This document shows positions 45,684 through 56,833 of a DNA stretch of 64,000 nucleotides, one piece after another. Below the pieces are notes generated by a model, which had not been told where the DNA came from, did no database searches, and saw only the letters and a program-made list of their open reading frames with translations. The position numbers and the translations under genes are program-made. Location: positions 1,054,501 to 1,118,500 of the forward strand of contig JAMPIV010000581.1 of assembly GCA_024509875.1 (NCBI GenBank), written 5' to 3'. Position 1 is the stretch's first letter. Every line of letters begins with the position of its first letter. The DNA is from Oreohelix idahoensis. Its lineage: Eukaryota > Mollusca > Gastropoda > Stylommatophora > Oreohelicidae.

Positions 45684-48600
45684 TATTAAACCAGTAAGCT
45701 AACAAACAAAACACCCAGCCAGTGTTCAATTGCTAATCTGGATCGCAAACAAAGCACCGACTAGTTAAAATCATGAGAAACACCATGCTCTCACCTGTCA
45801 AACTGTCCTTCTTCCACGCTACCTGAAACATTCAACTATCATGCACACACACTCAGCCCATGCATGTCGTCTAATCAGACTAGTATGGTGTTGTGCTTGA
45901 GGCTGGCATTCTCACTATGTAACACATACTGCTACCGAAACCACTACTGCAAAAGCATCAGAATGCTTTGTGCGGTCTCCATGCGGAGGCCAGCCACACT
46001 GGTGGCCATATGCTCCATAAGGAGCGAGAAGAGACACAATTTGTTCCCAAGTGGACCCACGTGCTCTCATAAATTACCCGACACATAACAATAACTAAAT
46101 AATAATGAAATAGGCATAAAATAGTATTAAACGATATGTACAACGAATACTCTCATTAATGAGCATAAACCACCACCTCGCAACTGATCAATCTCAATAT
46201 CCGTCCCTACACTCTGAAGCATGTCGTATATGCCGACTGATGAGATTGGGAACTCATCATATAAAACACATTGTTACAGAAACAAACCACTGCCATAGCA
46301 TATACATGCTTCGTGCAGGCTTGTGTAGGATTCAGACGCACTGGTGTCGCCTTACTCCACAAGGAGCAAACAGGAACGTTTATGTCTCAAATGTGCTCCA
46401 CGTACCAAAAGTAGGGTTATCATATTTACAAGGCATATTAATGACTAGAACTAACTACATCACTAGGCATATAACACGTGGCTGCCATCTTGCGAGGACA
46501 GCATACAGCCACGCTAACAACCCAGCTAAGCTGCGTGGTTGTACATTCTATAGTAACCTTACATTATAATACTAAATATTATAGAAATAATGACTTAGCA
46601 AAGCTATTTAAAGCAGTACAGATAACCAATAGAGATTTTACACTGTATAAAGGACTTTGAAACTAAGAAAGCTAACACCAATTAGCTATACCTGATCTTA
46701 CTAATTCGTACACCACATTATCAGTCTAACATTACTGAAGAAGCACCGGACTTTATTCTAGTAAGCTGTAACATTTTAATAAATTGCAGCACTCACCACA
46801 CTAAAATAAACTATTTCGGCATCAGCACCGTAGTTAATAAATATAACAATCTAAATCGCGCCACAATTAAATATTATTCAAACCGACGTGTCGGATTTAC
46901 ATAAGATCATTGAAGGTTTCCTTAACCCCAAACAATATGGAAATACTTAACCATTAATTTCATTTCCACAAATGTAATAACTGAATATGTCAGTTCTAGT
47001 ACCGGCCACGTGTTATATTTCCTGAACATGGACTGTCTGCTCCAGCCACGCCATATCTGAATAAATTTAGATCTGAAACCAACCGCTCGCGAAATATAAA
47101 TAACATTGAATTAAGTATATAATTATTTAAAATACTACGGCACAAAGATGGTGATCATATATCCTTTCTAACACGATAAAGACGTTAGAATGTTCTAGAA
47201 TAATATTACATCTACTCACAAGTCCTAGGCATGTTCTTGAACTAGACTTTAACAGCGACTTGCCTCAGCGTCTAGCTTGAAAATAACAGAGGATTTCAAT
47301 CGCCGGGCAGCTTAGGCGTTCCTCTCTTCTGATTGGCTGCTATCCGTAAGCGATATGACTAATGGTCTATTTTTAGATCCTGACTGAGTAACACTAAAAT
47401 GGCTGCCAAATCGCTATGTTGTAGTAAAAAGGTAGAGAATGACAGACAAAATGGCGAGGAGAAGATGGCCTGTCACAGTAGTAAAAGCTCGTTCCCGTCT
47501 TTTTTCTTTAAATATTTTAGGACCACTTTCTTAAAAGTTACACAACACTTTTTACTGTAATGTTCTCTTAAGTAGTGAGTAGCATTAATCGTAGCATAAC
47601 TCTGAGATCGGTTAAGCTGTATAAAATCACTTGACAAAACGAAAGTTTACTTTCACCTATCTCGCGTTGTCACTACTGTGATAAACGAGCGCCAAAGCCT
47701 TATCGCTTTTTCTTTTCCAACATCTTTCTTATTTTATTTTCTCCCACATTGTGCTCTTTCATTCCACATTTGCTCTTTCATCGTTGTTCTAGTAATATTT
47801 TAACCACGACTGGGTTTTAAACTGTAATCTTCATTAATCGCGACTTGTTACACTCCTTTCATTAAGACTTCCACCTTGCATTATCTTTTGAAGTTCAAAT
47901 TGCCTGGCGATTAATCTGGTGAAACACACCTAGTTTTATCAACATCAAACACCTGGGCATGGTACAATTTCTTTGATATCTAACTCCCGGGGGAAACCTC
48001 ACGATACATACCATCTTGGAATATTGTTAACTTTATGGAGAACGCGGCTGACACAAAAGATTAGTCTCTTTATTGCTCGGCAGCTGTCCAGACAAGCGTC
48101 ATGACCCCACATTGTGACAATGGCGCTGGAGCGACCACATTACACAAATTTTGATAATTTTGGGAGACGTCCAGCTTGGCCATGTGAAGAAGTCTTCTCA
48201 GGCTATTTAAACAAACCGCAATGTAATACAATAGCCCGGCACGACAAAGGGACTCTTTAGCCGGCATACGGAGAACCGTCTCACAAAGGATGAAAGAAAT
48301 TTACAAGCAAGAGTCAATGGAAAGCAAGATAATAGAAAAGAAATAGGTCTAGCCGGCCAAATAGCAAACACAGGGGGTCTTACAGAAACTGACAGGCAAC
48401 GCGAAGGAAAGTTGGTGACGAATAACCCAAACCACTTTTAGACTGACAGGGGACAAGACAGATTCTAGGTATCAGCGACCAGATGGACTCTTAGCTATTG
48501 GTTTTAGGGGCCGGGTTGTACGTCATAGGCAACGGCACCCATCTTGAACGTTTGTATGAATATAATGGTACCACGCAGCTCGCTAGAGATCAGTCCAGTT

Positions 48601-49249
48601 TTCAACATTGTGGTGTAGAATAATTCCCTAACGCCTAGCATTAATTCACGTGTTTATTCCTGTGTGGATATTGAATTCAAATGCGGAATTTATAGTGTTC
48701 TTACAGGAAAACTATTAATAATTTTTCTTAGTTTTAGTAAGATACCTTTTGCCATTAGCAACATAACTACATGTGCGGAAGACAGATTTCCCATTAATCC
48801 TTCTTTTAAATGATTAATAAAATCAGAAGATTTTCCTCTAAGATGATATGCTGATAGGAAGTAATTAATATTTCATACTTTACCTTCATCTAGTTGTAAA
48901 ATCATCATTTCGGTCTTCCAAGTAGTGCATTCACTTTCATGCACAATATATTTAACATCATTAAAATTGAACTCATAGAAATCAATAGTGAGGAGTAGTA
49001 TAAATGAAAGTCAACCATTGTTATTAAGCTTGTGTGTGTCTTCAGTCCAACAGAAGTCTCAGTAAACATATTACATGTTGAGCGTCTACCAAGAAAGAAG
49101 CTATCAATGCGGACATTTGCATAGCAGAATTCGCCATAGGACATCCCTCACTTCATTCTTCAATTAAGAAAGGAATATTTCTCGCCCACGATTAAGACGG
49201 TAGACGCAGTATTTTTCGTCACCTTATATCGCATGCGCACAAGTTCAAT
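45684..49249. other. Non-coding stretch with diverged repeats
   Basis: Sequences around 45900-46060 and 46220-46380 are related at low identity (for example ACCACTACTGCAAAAGCAT against ACCACTGCCATAGCATATAC, and GCTCCATAAGGAGC against ACTCCACAAGGAGC), a period of roughly 315. The rest, including a 65-codon minus frame at 48070, shows nothing I recognise. Confidence 0.4.
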
Positions 49250-49550
49250 ACATATTTAAATCAAGTTCAGCTCGATCGAAAGCTTACTACAAGGCTCATT
49301 CTAAAGCGCATAGTTGATAACTAATTTAAAAATCAAGTTCAAATCACTCGAAAGCTTACTACACGAGTCAAGTTAAAGCTCACATGTTGATTCTCATAGT
49401 TATATCAAGTTCAGCCCCATCGCAAGCTTACAACAGGAGTCAATCTAAAGCTCACAGTTGATTACATATTCAAATATTAAGTTCAGCTACTTCGAAAGCT
49501 TACCGACTGAAGTCAAGCTAAAGAGCTCAAAAGTTGATTCTCATATTTAT
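49250..49550. repeat. 72-bp diverged tandem repeat, about four copies
   Basis: (T/A)(C/T)AAGTTCA with a following CGAAAGCTTAC occurs at 49261, 49333, 49405 and 49477, a 72-base period. Identity between copies is low enough that the array must be old. Confidence 0.75.
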
Positions 49551-49871
49551 ACTAAGTGCAACACTCTTAAGCGCATGCTATGGTGCAGACTCTATAGTCA
49601 CAGGCTTAGTTGGATATACAGATATCAAATGCAGCTTACTCCAAAGTATATTTCACGAATCACGATTACATACTAAAGTTAATGAGTCTACACATAAAGA
49701 ACATTTCGTGAAGATATCCAAGTCTGGCCAGTACCTTTCGGAGATTAGACAACTGATATTTTTCATACAATAACTGTTAACTGTTGGTCAGCGCTACAGA
49801 GATATTGTCAAACAGCGAAGAACTGTATATAGTCAACGTTCTCAGTACATCAAAAGTTTTCATCAGAACGT

Positions 49872-52545
49872 AAATTAAATATTAGACAAACATAAAGGTA
49901 TGTTTTCAGGCACTCGTAAGAAATATAGAAGTAGAACACTTAGACAACAGAAAAACAACAGACGTGAGTGGCTTACCCAGGGTTCGAACCCCGTACCTTC
50001 CGTACGACAACACCGCCTAGCTATACAAGCGAATCACACTAACCTCACGGCCAGCTAGGCATCACCAAAAAAGGTAGCTTTACTGACAGGTCATCAGTGC
50101 GAAACACAAAACAACACCGGAAGTTTACAATGGGCACCTCAGCCTATTAATGACGCAATCACTTCTGTTGTTCCCCTATTCTGCAGTATATGTCAGTCCA
50201 AACAAGACAAAGACCTTGATACTGTGTCCAGTAAATGATAGAAGATTTAAGGACAGTAGTATAGAACAGAGGGTAGGTTTCTGGTATTGTATAAACATTA
50301 ATAACACATAAGGAAGGGAAACCCGAGGCCTGTAAACAGTAAATTAATATTAGACAAACATAAAGGTATGTTTTCAGGCACACGTAAGAAATATAGAAGT
50401 AGAACACTTAGACAACAGAAAAACAACAGACGTGAGTGGCTTACCCAGGGTTCGAACCCCGTACCTTCCGCACGACAACACCGCCTAGCTATACAAGCGA
50501 ATCACACTAACCTCACGGCCAGCTAGGCATCCCCAAAAAGGTAGCTTTACTGACAGGTCATCAGTGCGAAACACAAGACAACACCGGAAGTTTACAATGG
50601 GCACCTCAGCCTATTAATGACGCAATCACTTCTGTTGTTCCCCTATTCTGCAGTATATGTCAGTCCAAACAAGACAAAGACCTTGATACTGTGTCCAGTA
50701 AATGATAGAAGAAGACATAGTAGTATGGGTAGGTTTCTGGTATTGTATAAACATTAATAACACATAAGGAAGGGAAACCCGAGGCTTGTAAACAGTAAAT
50801 TAATATTAGACAAACATAAAGGTATGTTTTCAGGCACTCGTAAGAAATAAAGAAGTAGAACACTAGACAACAGAAAAACAACAGACGTGAGTGGCTTACC
50901 CAGGGTTCGAACCCCGTACCTTCCGTACGACAACACCGCCTAGCTATACAAGCGAATCACACTAACCTCACGGCGATCTAGGCATCCCCAAAAAAGGATG
51001 CTTTACTGACAGGTCATCAGTGCGAAACACAAGACAACACCGGAAGTTTACAATGGGCACCTCAGCCTATTAATGACGCAATCACTTCTGTTGTTCCCCT
51101 ATTCTGCAGTATTTGTCAGTCCAAACAAGACAAAGACCTTGATACTGTGTCCAGTAAATGATAGAAGATTTAAGGACAGTAGTATAAAACAGAGGGTAGG
51201 TTTCTGGTATTGTATAAACATTAATAACACATAAGGAAGGGAAACCCGAGGCCTGTAAACAGTAAATTAATATTAGACAAACATAAAGGTATGTTTTCAG
51301 GCACTCGTAAGAAATATAGAAGTAGAACACTTAGACAACAGAAAAACAACAGACGTGAGTGGCTTACCCAGGGTTCGAACCCCGTACCTTCCGTACGACA
51401 ACACCGCCTAGCTATACAAGCGAATCACACTAACCTCACGGCCAGCTAGGCATCCCCAAAAAAAGGATGCTTTACTGACAGGTCATCAGTGCGAAACACA
51501 AGACAACACCGGAAGTTTACAATGGGCACCTCAGCCTATTAATGACGCAATCACTTCTGTTGTTCCCCTATTCTGCAGTATATGTCAGTCCAAACAAGAC
51601 AAAGACCTTGATACTGTGTCCAGTAAATGATAGAAGATATAGAACAGAGGGTAGGTTTCTGGTATTGTATAAACATTAATAACACATAAGGAAGGGAAAC
51701 CCGAGGCCTGTAAACAGTAAATTAATATTAGACAAACATAAAGGTATGTTTTCAGGCACTCGTAAGAAATATAGAAGTAGAACACTTAGACAACAGAAAA
51801 ACAACAGACGTGAGTGGCTTACCCAGGGTTCGAACCCCGTACCTTCCGTACGACAACACCGCCTAGCTATACAAGCGAATCACACTAACCTCACGGCCAG
51901 CTAGGCATCCCCCCCAAAAAAGGATGCTTTACTGACAGGTCATCAGTGCGAAACACAAGACAACACCGGAAGTTTACAATGGGCACCTCAGCCTATTAAT
52001 GACGCAATCACTTCTGTTGTTCCCCTATTCTGCAGTATATGTCAGTCCAAACAAGACAAAGACCTTGATACTGTGTCCAGTAAATGATAGAAGATTTAAG
52101 GACAGTAGTATAGAACAGAGGGTAGGTTTCTGGTATTGTATAAACATTAATAACACATAAGGAAGGGAAACCCGAGGCCTGTAAACAGTAAATTAATATT
52201 AGACAAACATAAAGGTATGTTTTCAGGCACTCGTAAGAGATATAGAAGTAGAACACTTAGACAACAGAAAAACAACAGACGTGAGTGGCTTACCCAGGGT
52301 TCGAACCCCGTACCTTCCGTACGACAACACCGCCTAGCTATACAAGCGAATCACACTAACCTCACGGCCAGCTAGGCATCCCCAAAAAAGGATGCTTTAC
52401 TGACAGGTCATCAGTGCGAAACACAAGACAACACCGGAAGTTTACAATGGGCACCTCAGCCTATTAATGACGCAATCACTTCTGTTGTTCCCCTATTCTG
52501 CAGTATATGTCAGTCTAAACAAGACAAAGACCTTGATACTGTGTT
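49872..52545 (-). repeat. Satellite of about 455-471 bp carrying a tRNA-derived SINE head
   Basis: GGTTCGAACC recurs at 49981, 50449, 50904, 51372, 51827 and 52298, with spacings of 468, 455, 468, 455 and 471. On the minus strand each unit reads GCCTAGCTGGCCGTGAGG then TTAGTGTG (A-box-like) and, about 50 bases on, GGGGTTCGAACCC (B-box). These form a type 2 polymerase III promoter. The remaining 370 bases of the unit are AT-rich and carry an 82-codon minus frame with no known features. Units are highly alike, so amplification is recent; the size differences come from small deletions near AGATTTAAGGACAGTAG. Confidence 0.87.
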
Positions 52546-52554
52546 TCCAGGGAC

Positions 52555-52752
52555 CATGCCTTCCATCACTATTTTTTTCCAGACATTTATGTCTTTTTAT
52601 ATGACGTTTAGTGAGTGCAGTACTTCTCTGTTGGTCTTTTTTTCTGTCCAGGGTATTCTTAACATCCTTCTGTAGCATTTCATTTCGAATGATGTAACCT
52701 TTTTTGCAACAGTTTTATTGAGTGTCCAAGTCTCGCAGTTTAGTTGTAGCAA
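52555..52752 (-). pseudogene. LINE RT thumb fragment
   Basis: Minus-strand reading gives LQLNCETWTLNKTVAKKV and FEMKCYRRMLRIPWTEKK, then HIKRHKCLEKNSDGRHGPWK in another frame. CETWTL and RRMLRIPW are standard thumb motifs. It ends where the opposite-strand LINE begins at about 52753. Confidence 0.75.
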
Positions 52753-54799
52753 AACTGAAAGTGAAACTAAGAACAGCTGGACCAACTGTAACTACACAGA
52801 AAAGGTTTGACATCAGCAAATTGAAGGATCCTCTTTCCGGAAAAGCTTTTGCGGTTGATATAAAGAAGCGATATAAATTTGCCAAAAGTCAGTAAAAGAC
52901 TTTTACTGATGATATAGACCAGAAATTCAACACCATTTCAACAATATATAAGGAAAGCAGCAAATCATGCTTGGGATTCCAGCAAAGGAAGAAGCAAGAC
53001 TGGATAACACCAGAAACATTAAAATACGTAACGATGAGAAATAAATGAAAAAAAGAGAAAACAGAAGCGATGTCCCCCAGGTTAAAGCAACTATACAGCA
53101 AACAGTACAGTCAGATGAACAAGGAAGTTAAACGCCAAACCCGAGCCAACAAAAGGAATTTCCTAGACGATCTTGCAAGAAAGGCAAAAGAGGCAGCACT
53201 GAGAAATGAACAAAGCACAGTATACAAAATAACTCAAATCATCAGCGGAAAACGAGGTGCAAACAATATTACATTAGTAAGAGATAAGCAAGGAAATCTC
53301 ATCACGACAGCAGAGGGACAGGAAACAAGATGGGTAGAGCATTTCAGAGAAACTCTGAACAAGGAACCACCAGAGACACTATTGAATGTTCCTGAGGCTG
53401 ATCTAGATGTTAATACAGATATTCAACGAAAAGAAGAAATCATCACAGCAAAAAGGGTTAAAGAATGGAAAAGCTCCTGGCCACGATAACTTAAATGCAG
53501 AGCTATTTAAGACTGACCCTGAGCTAGCAGCAGAACTATTAGAACCACTATTTGCACAAGTCTGGAAAGCAGAGACAACACCAACGGAGTGGAACAAAGG
53601 AATAATTGTCAAATTGCCCAAGAAGGGAGATCTTGCAGACTGCAATAATTGGAGAGGAATAACTCTTCTCCAGTTCCCACCAAAATATTAGGCAGGATAA
53701 TTTTACAGAAAATTTCAAAAGCAGTAGACCACAAACTGGGGAAAGAACAAGCAGGATTTAGAAAGAACAGAAGATGTGTAGATTATATATTTACCCTCAG
53801 GAACATTATACAGCAGTGCTCAGAATGGCAAAGACAGCTGTACATTAATTTCGTGGATTTTGAAAAGGCTTTTGACAGTATACATTAGGGCAGTTTATGG
53901 AAAATACTGAGAGCTTATGGAATTCCAAGCTGCTTAGTGTCAATTATAAAAAGTCTCTATGCAGAATTTACGTGTAGCGTTGGGCAGCGCAACTTAACCT
54001 TTGAAGTGAAGACAAGAGTACGGCAGGGATGCCCCTTATCAACCACTCTATTTTTAACAGTCATAAACTGGGTTTTGCGCCAGACAACAGAGAGCTGTCC
54101 AAGAGGAATAAGATGGACTACGTTGTCTACATTGGAAGATCTGGAATATGCAAATGACATTGCACTACTAGCACATTCACGTCAACACATCCAGGAAAAC
54201 ACGGATAGCCTTAATAAGTATAGCCAGCAGGTGGGCTTGAACATCAATTTAAAGAAGACAGAGGTTATGACGCTCAATGTGAGCAATCCTGAGCCCATAT
54301 CAGTAATGAATCAGCAACTGGTACAGACAGACACCTTAACATACATAGGATGCATAGTAACACCAGACGGCGGAGCAAGCAAAGACATCAACAACAGAAT
54401 GAAGAAAGCAAGAACAGCCTTTTTTAGTTTAAACAACATCTGGAAGTCCTCTCAGTACAGCACAAGCACAAAATTAAGATTATATGAAAGCTGTGTGCTT
54501 TCTGTGCTTCTCTGTGGTGCGGAATGCTGGAGAGTTACAGAGAAGGAAATGTCGAAATTGTCCTCTTTTCCCACAACATGCCTAAGAAAAATCCTCCTAA
54601 TCTTTTGGTCAAATACTATCACCAACCAAGATCTGCTTACTCGGAGCAAGCAAGAGGACATGCACACCATCATAGCTGGCAGACGCTGGCGCTGGGTTGG
54701 CCATGTCCTTAGAAGAGACCCCGATGCCATCACAAGATCAGCTATGCTATGGACCCCTGAAGGAAAACGAAAGAGAGGCCGATCAAAAACAACTTGGAG
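52753..54799 (+). pseudogene. 5'-truncated LINE: linker and reverse transcriptase
   Basis: The linker reads VKLRTAGPTVTTQKRFDISK, SSKSCLGFQQRKKQDWI and RQTRANKRNFLDDLARKAKE. RT blocks follow: KNGKAPGHDNLNAELFK, GIIVKLPKKGDLADCNNWRG, GKEQAGFRKNRRCVDYIFTL, FVDFEKAFDSIH, TRVRQGCPLSTTLF, LEDLEYANDIALLAHS and LTYIGCIVTPDGG. The C-terminal part includes RRWRWVGHVLRRDPDAI and GKRKRGRSKTTW. Frame breaks occur near 52895, 53045, 53470 and 53690, with a TAG at 53886. The catalytic FADD/YADD box reads YAND, so the first aspartate is lost. The copy is cut at 54800 by the Gypsy element, inside the C-terminal GRxxTTW motif. Confidence 0.88.
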
Positions 54800-55744
54800 C
54801 GTATAAAGTCAATGAGTCTTGAAACAGCCGTTGACGTTTTTCTTCATTATTTATTGTGGACGCCACAGTGACAAAATGGTTACGCAAATGTGTAGGCACA
54901 TCAAACAGTCATTATCACAGCAACATTCAATACAGCAATAAACGGTAGACAGCATTACAATGATGAGTCAGATGCATGTTATATTTCAAAGTGCTGTAAA
55001 TGTAGTCAGGTGAACAACTCCATCCTTTTCTATAACAGCCAGGAGATAACCAGATGTATGAGATCAGTTCACTCTCCTTAGTTTGACTTCAGCAAGACAG
55101 ACACGTCTGCCGAAGTATAAATAATGTCCTCAAAAATATCCTCTAGATAATAAAGGTTTTCCAAACCTAGTTCATTTAACAAAGTAGCAAGTAATGGTCC
55201 TTGGTACCTGCATCAACCGATGCAGTACAATGCAGCGACATGTGAGCTAGGAAAAACATCTCGTGACGACGACTTTCGCAGACAGGCTATGAATCGAAAT
55301 CGCTCACGACCCAAAATCAATAGAGTTAATGAAAGAGTCAATTTACCTTGCTTTCATGAAATACACAGAAATATCACGCCTCCCGACATGTGGGAAACAC
55401 TAGAGGTATTATCTCGAATAAACGAAATATCCATTAAGAGGACTACACATCCCTGACAGAACAAAAATAGCGGAGATCCCCTCTTCAACGAGGCATCTCT
55501 TTCGCCATTCCAAATCGCTCACTCCCACTAGTGGTGGGCGGAAACCGATCGACAAAGAAGCAAGACAAGTCATGCGCAGTCCAGCGCAAAACGACCACAG
55601 CTCAAACTTAACTGCATTCGATACCAACGCGAGAAGACAAATGCTTACCGAGAAAAGTGACTATAAATTCCAAGCAGTTGTTGCCCTTGCGTTATAAAAC
55701 AGATATTGAAATAAAACGATGTTGCGAGAATTTATCACGCAACA
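54800..55744 (-). repeat. 3' LTR of the Gypsy element
   Basis: Matches 63033-63976 over 945 bases with one substitution (ATGTGGGAAAC against ATGTGGCAAAC) and one A-run length change (near 55250). On the minus strand it begins TGTTGCGTGATAAATTC and ends in TTGACTTTATACG. An AATAAA (minus, at 54855-54850) lies about 50 bases before its end and may be the polyadenylation signal. The 72-codon frame it contains (55409-55627) recurs in the other LTR and has no recognisable features. Confidence 0.95.
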
Positions 55745-55768
55745 TATCACCACCTCCTCCCGATAAAA
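55745..55768 (-). promoter_or_regulatory. Polypurine tract of the Gypsy element
   Basis: Directly before the 3' LTR the minus strand reads CGGGAGGAGGTGGTGATA. A purine-rich tract at this place primes plus-strand DNA synthesis after RNase H cleavage of the RNA template. It fixes both the element orientation and the LTR start at TGTTG. Confidence 0.8.
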
Positions 55769-56494
55769 AAAAAATGTGGAACATATTTTTTTTTTCAATA
55801 TCAAAGAGCAAGCGATAAGCGGCTCAAAACGCACGAATTATGCGCTGATAATTAACTAAATTGCCAAACAATAGGCTAATTATAGAGTGTCTGGTGAGGA
55901 TATACCTCAACAGAAAAATAAATATGTCTCAAAAAATATTCACATCGGGGAGGTGTCACCAACACACATCACGTTAGCATGTAAACACAATATACGTATG
56001 CAAGTTACTATAATCATCATTAAACAGCATACTCTAATATTGTCTTTAAAAATGGATGTACAAATCTGATAGGAAAATTTAGATAGTACATTCTTTGACA
56101 TGTAATGACATAAGTACATAGTAAAGTTAAACTACATGACGATCCAGGACATATGCTCTGGTATTCCGAGGGTAAGTACACAATCTAGAACTCGTAAGGT
56201 AAGTCCTCAGCTCAACAATGACATTCTGAGAAAGTACAAGCAATATAATGCTAATTAATAACTAATATGCTTCATAAGGTACAATACATTATTAATAATT
56301 GTGGCTGTTTAGTAAACTAACGGCCCTTATATTAACTACTCAGTCCTCCTCTATCATTTTAAAAAACGAACAGAAGAAGATGACAACAAAGCACGATAGT
56401 GTGTACATATAAAGTAAGTACAGATGTGCTAATCTATTGTAGAAATATAGGTGTGTTATGACTCTGTAATATATGGAAATATAGGACAGAAGTA
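55769..56494. other. 3' untranslated region of the Gypsy element
   Basis: About 0.7 kb between the end of the RNase H frame and the polypurine tract. AT-rich, with no open frame resembling an envelope gene on the minus strand. Confidence 0.6.
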
Positions 56495-56824
56495 TTAGTT
56501 GGAGTCATGTGGGCATCTAGACAAAATGTCAGCCATCACATTATCCGCACCACGGATAGCTCGTACCGTGAAGTGAAAAGGTTGAAGAGCTATAGCATAT
56601 CGAGTGGATCTCGAACTCTTCAAATTCTTAGTCTGAATAGCTGTAAGAGCTTTCTGATCAGTCTCTAGAATGAAATGTGCGCCCAGGAGGAATCTTTGTA
56701 GCTTTAGAATTGACCAAACCATCGCTAACAACTCACGGTCTAAAACCGAGTAGTTCCTCTCTGCCGCATTTAGTTTTCTAGAAATGTACATAACAGGATG
56801 CAGAGTATTTGCATATTCTTGCAT
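56495..56824 (-). pseudogene. RNase H domain of the Gypsy pol (separated by a stop)
   Basis: The 109-codon frame carries HPVMYISRKLNAAERNYSV, LDRELLAMVWSILKLQRFLL and FILETDQKALTAI, then ADILSRCP at its end. These are the Ty3/Gypsy RNase H motifs, with the first Asp (LRSDASS) lying before the stop in the upstream frame. The frame is the same as that of the long pol ORF; only a TGA at 56836-56834 separates them. RNase H degrades the RNA strand during reverse transcription. With the stop, a full RT-RNase H protein would need readthrough. Confidence 0.9.
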
Positions 56825-56833
56825 CAGTGCTGC

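Noticed and set aside
49981..52310. Functional tRNA genes at the GGTTCGAACC sites
   Set aside because: No complete cloverleaf with a matching acceptor stem was found; the boxes fit a tRNA-derived SINE head instead.
49872..52545. CRISPR-like array or bacterial repeat cluster
   Set aside because: Units of about 460 bp with nearly identical full length and no short spacers; eukaryotic SINE promoter boxes explain the conserved part.
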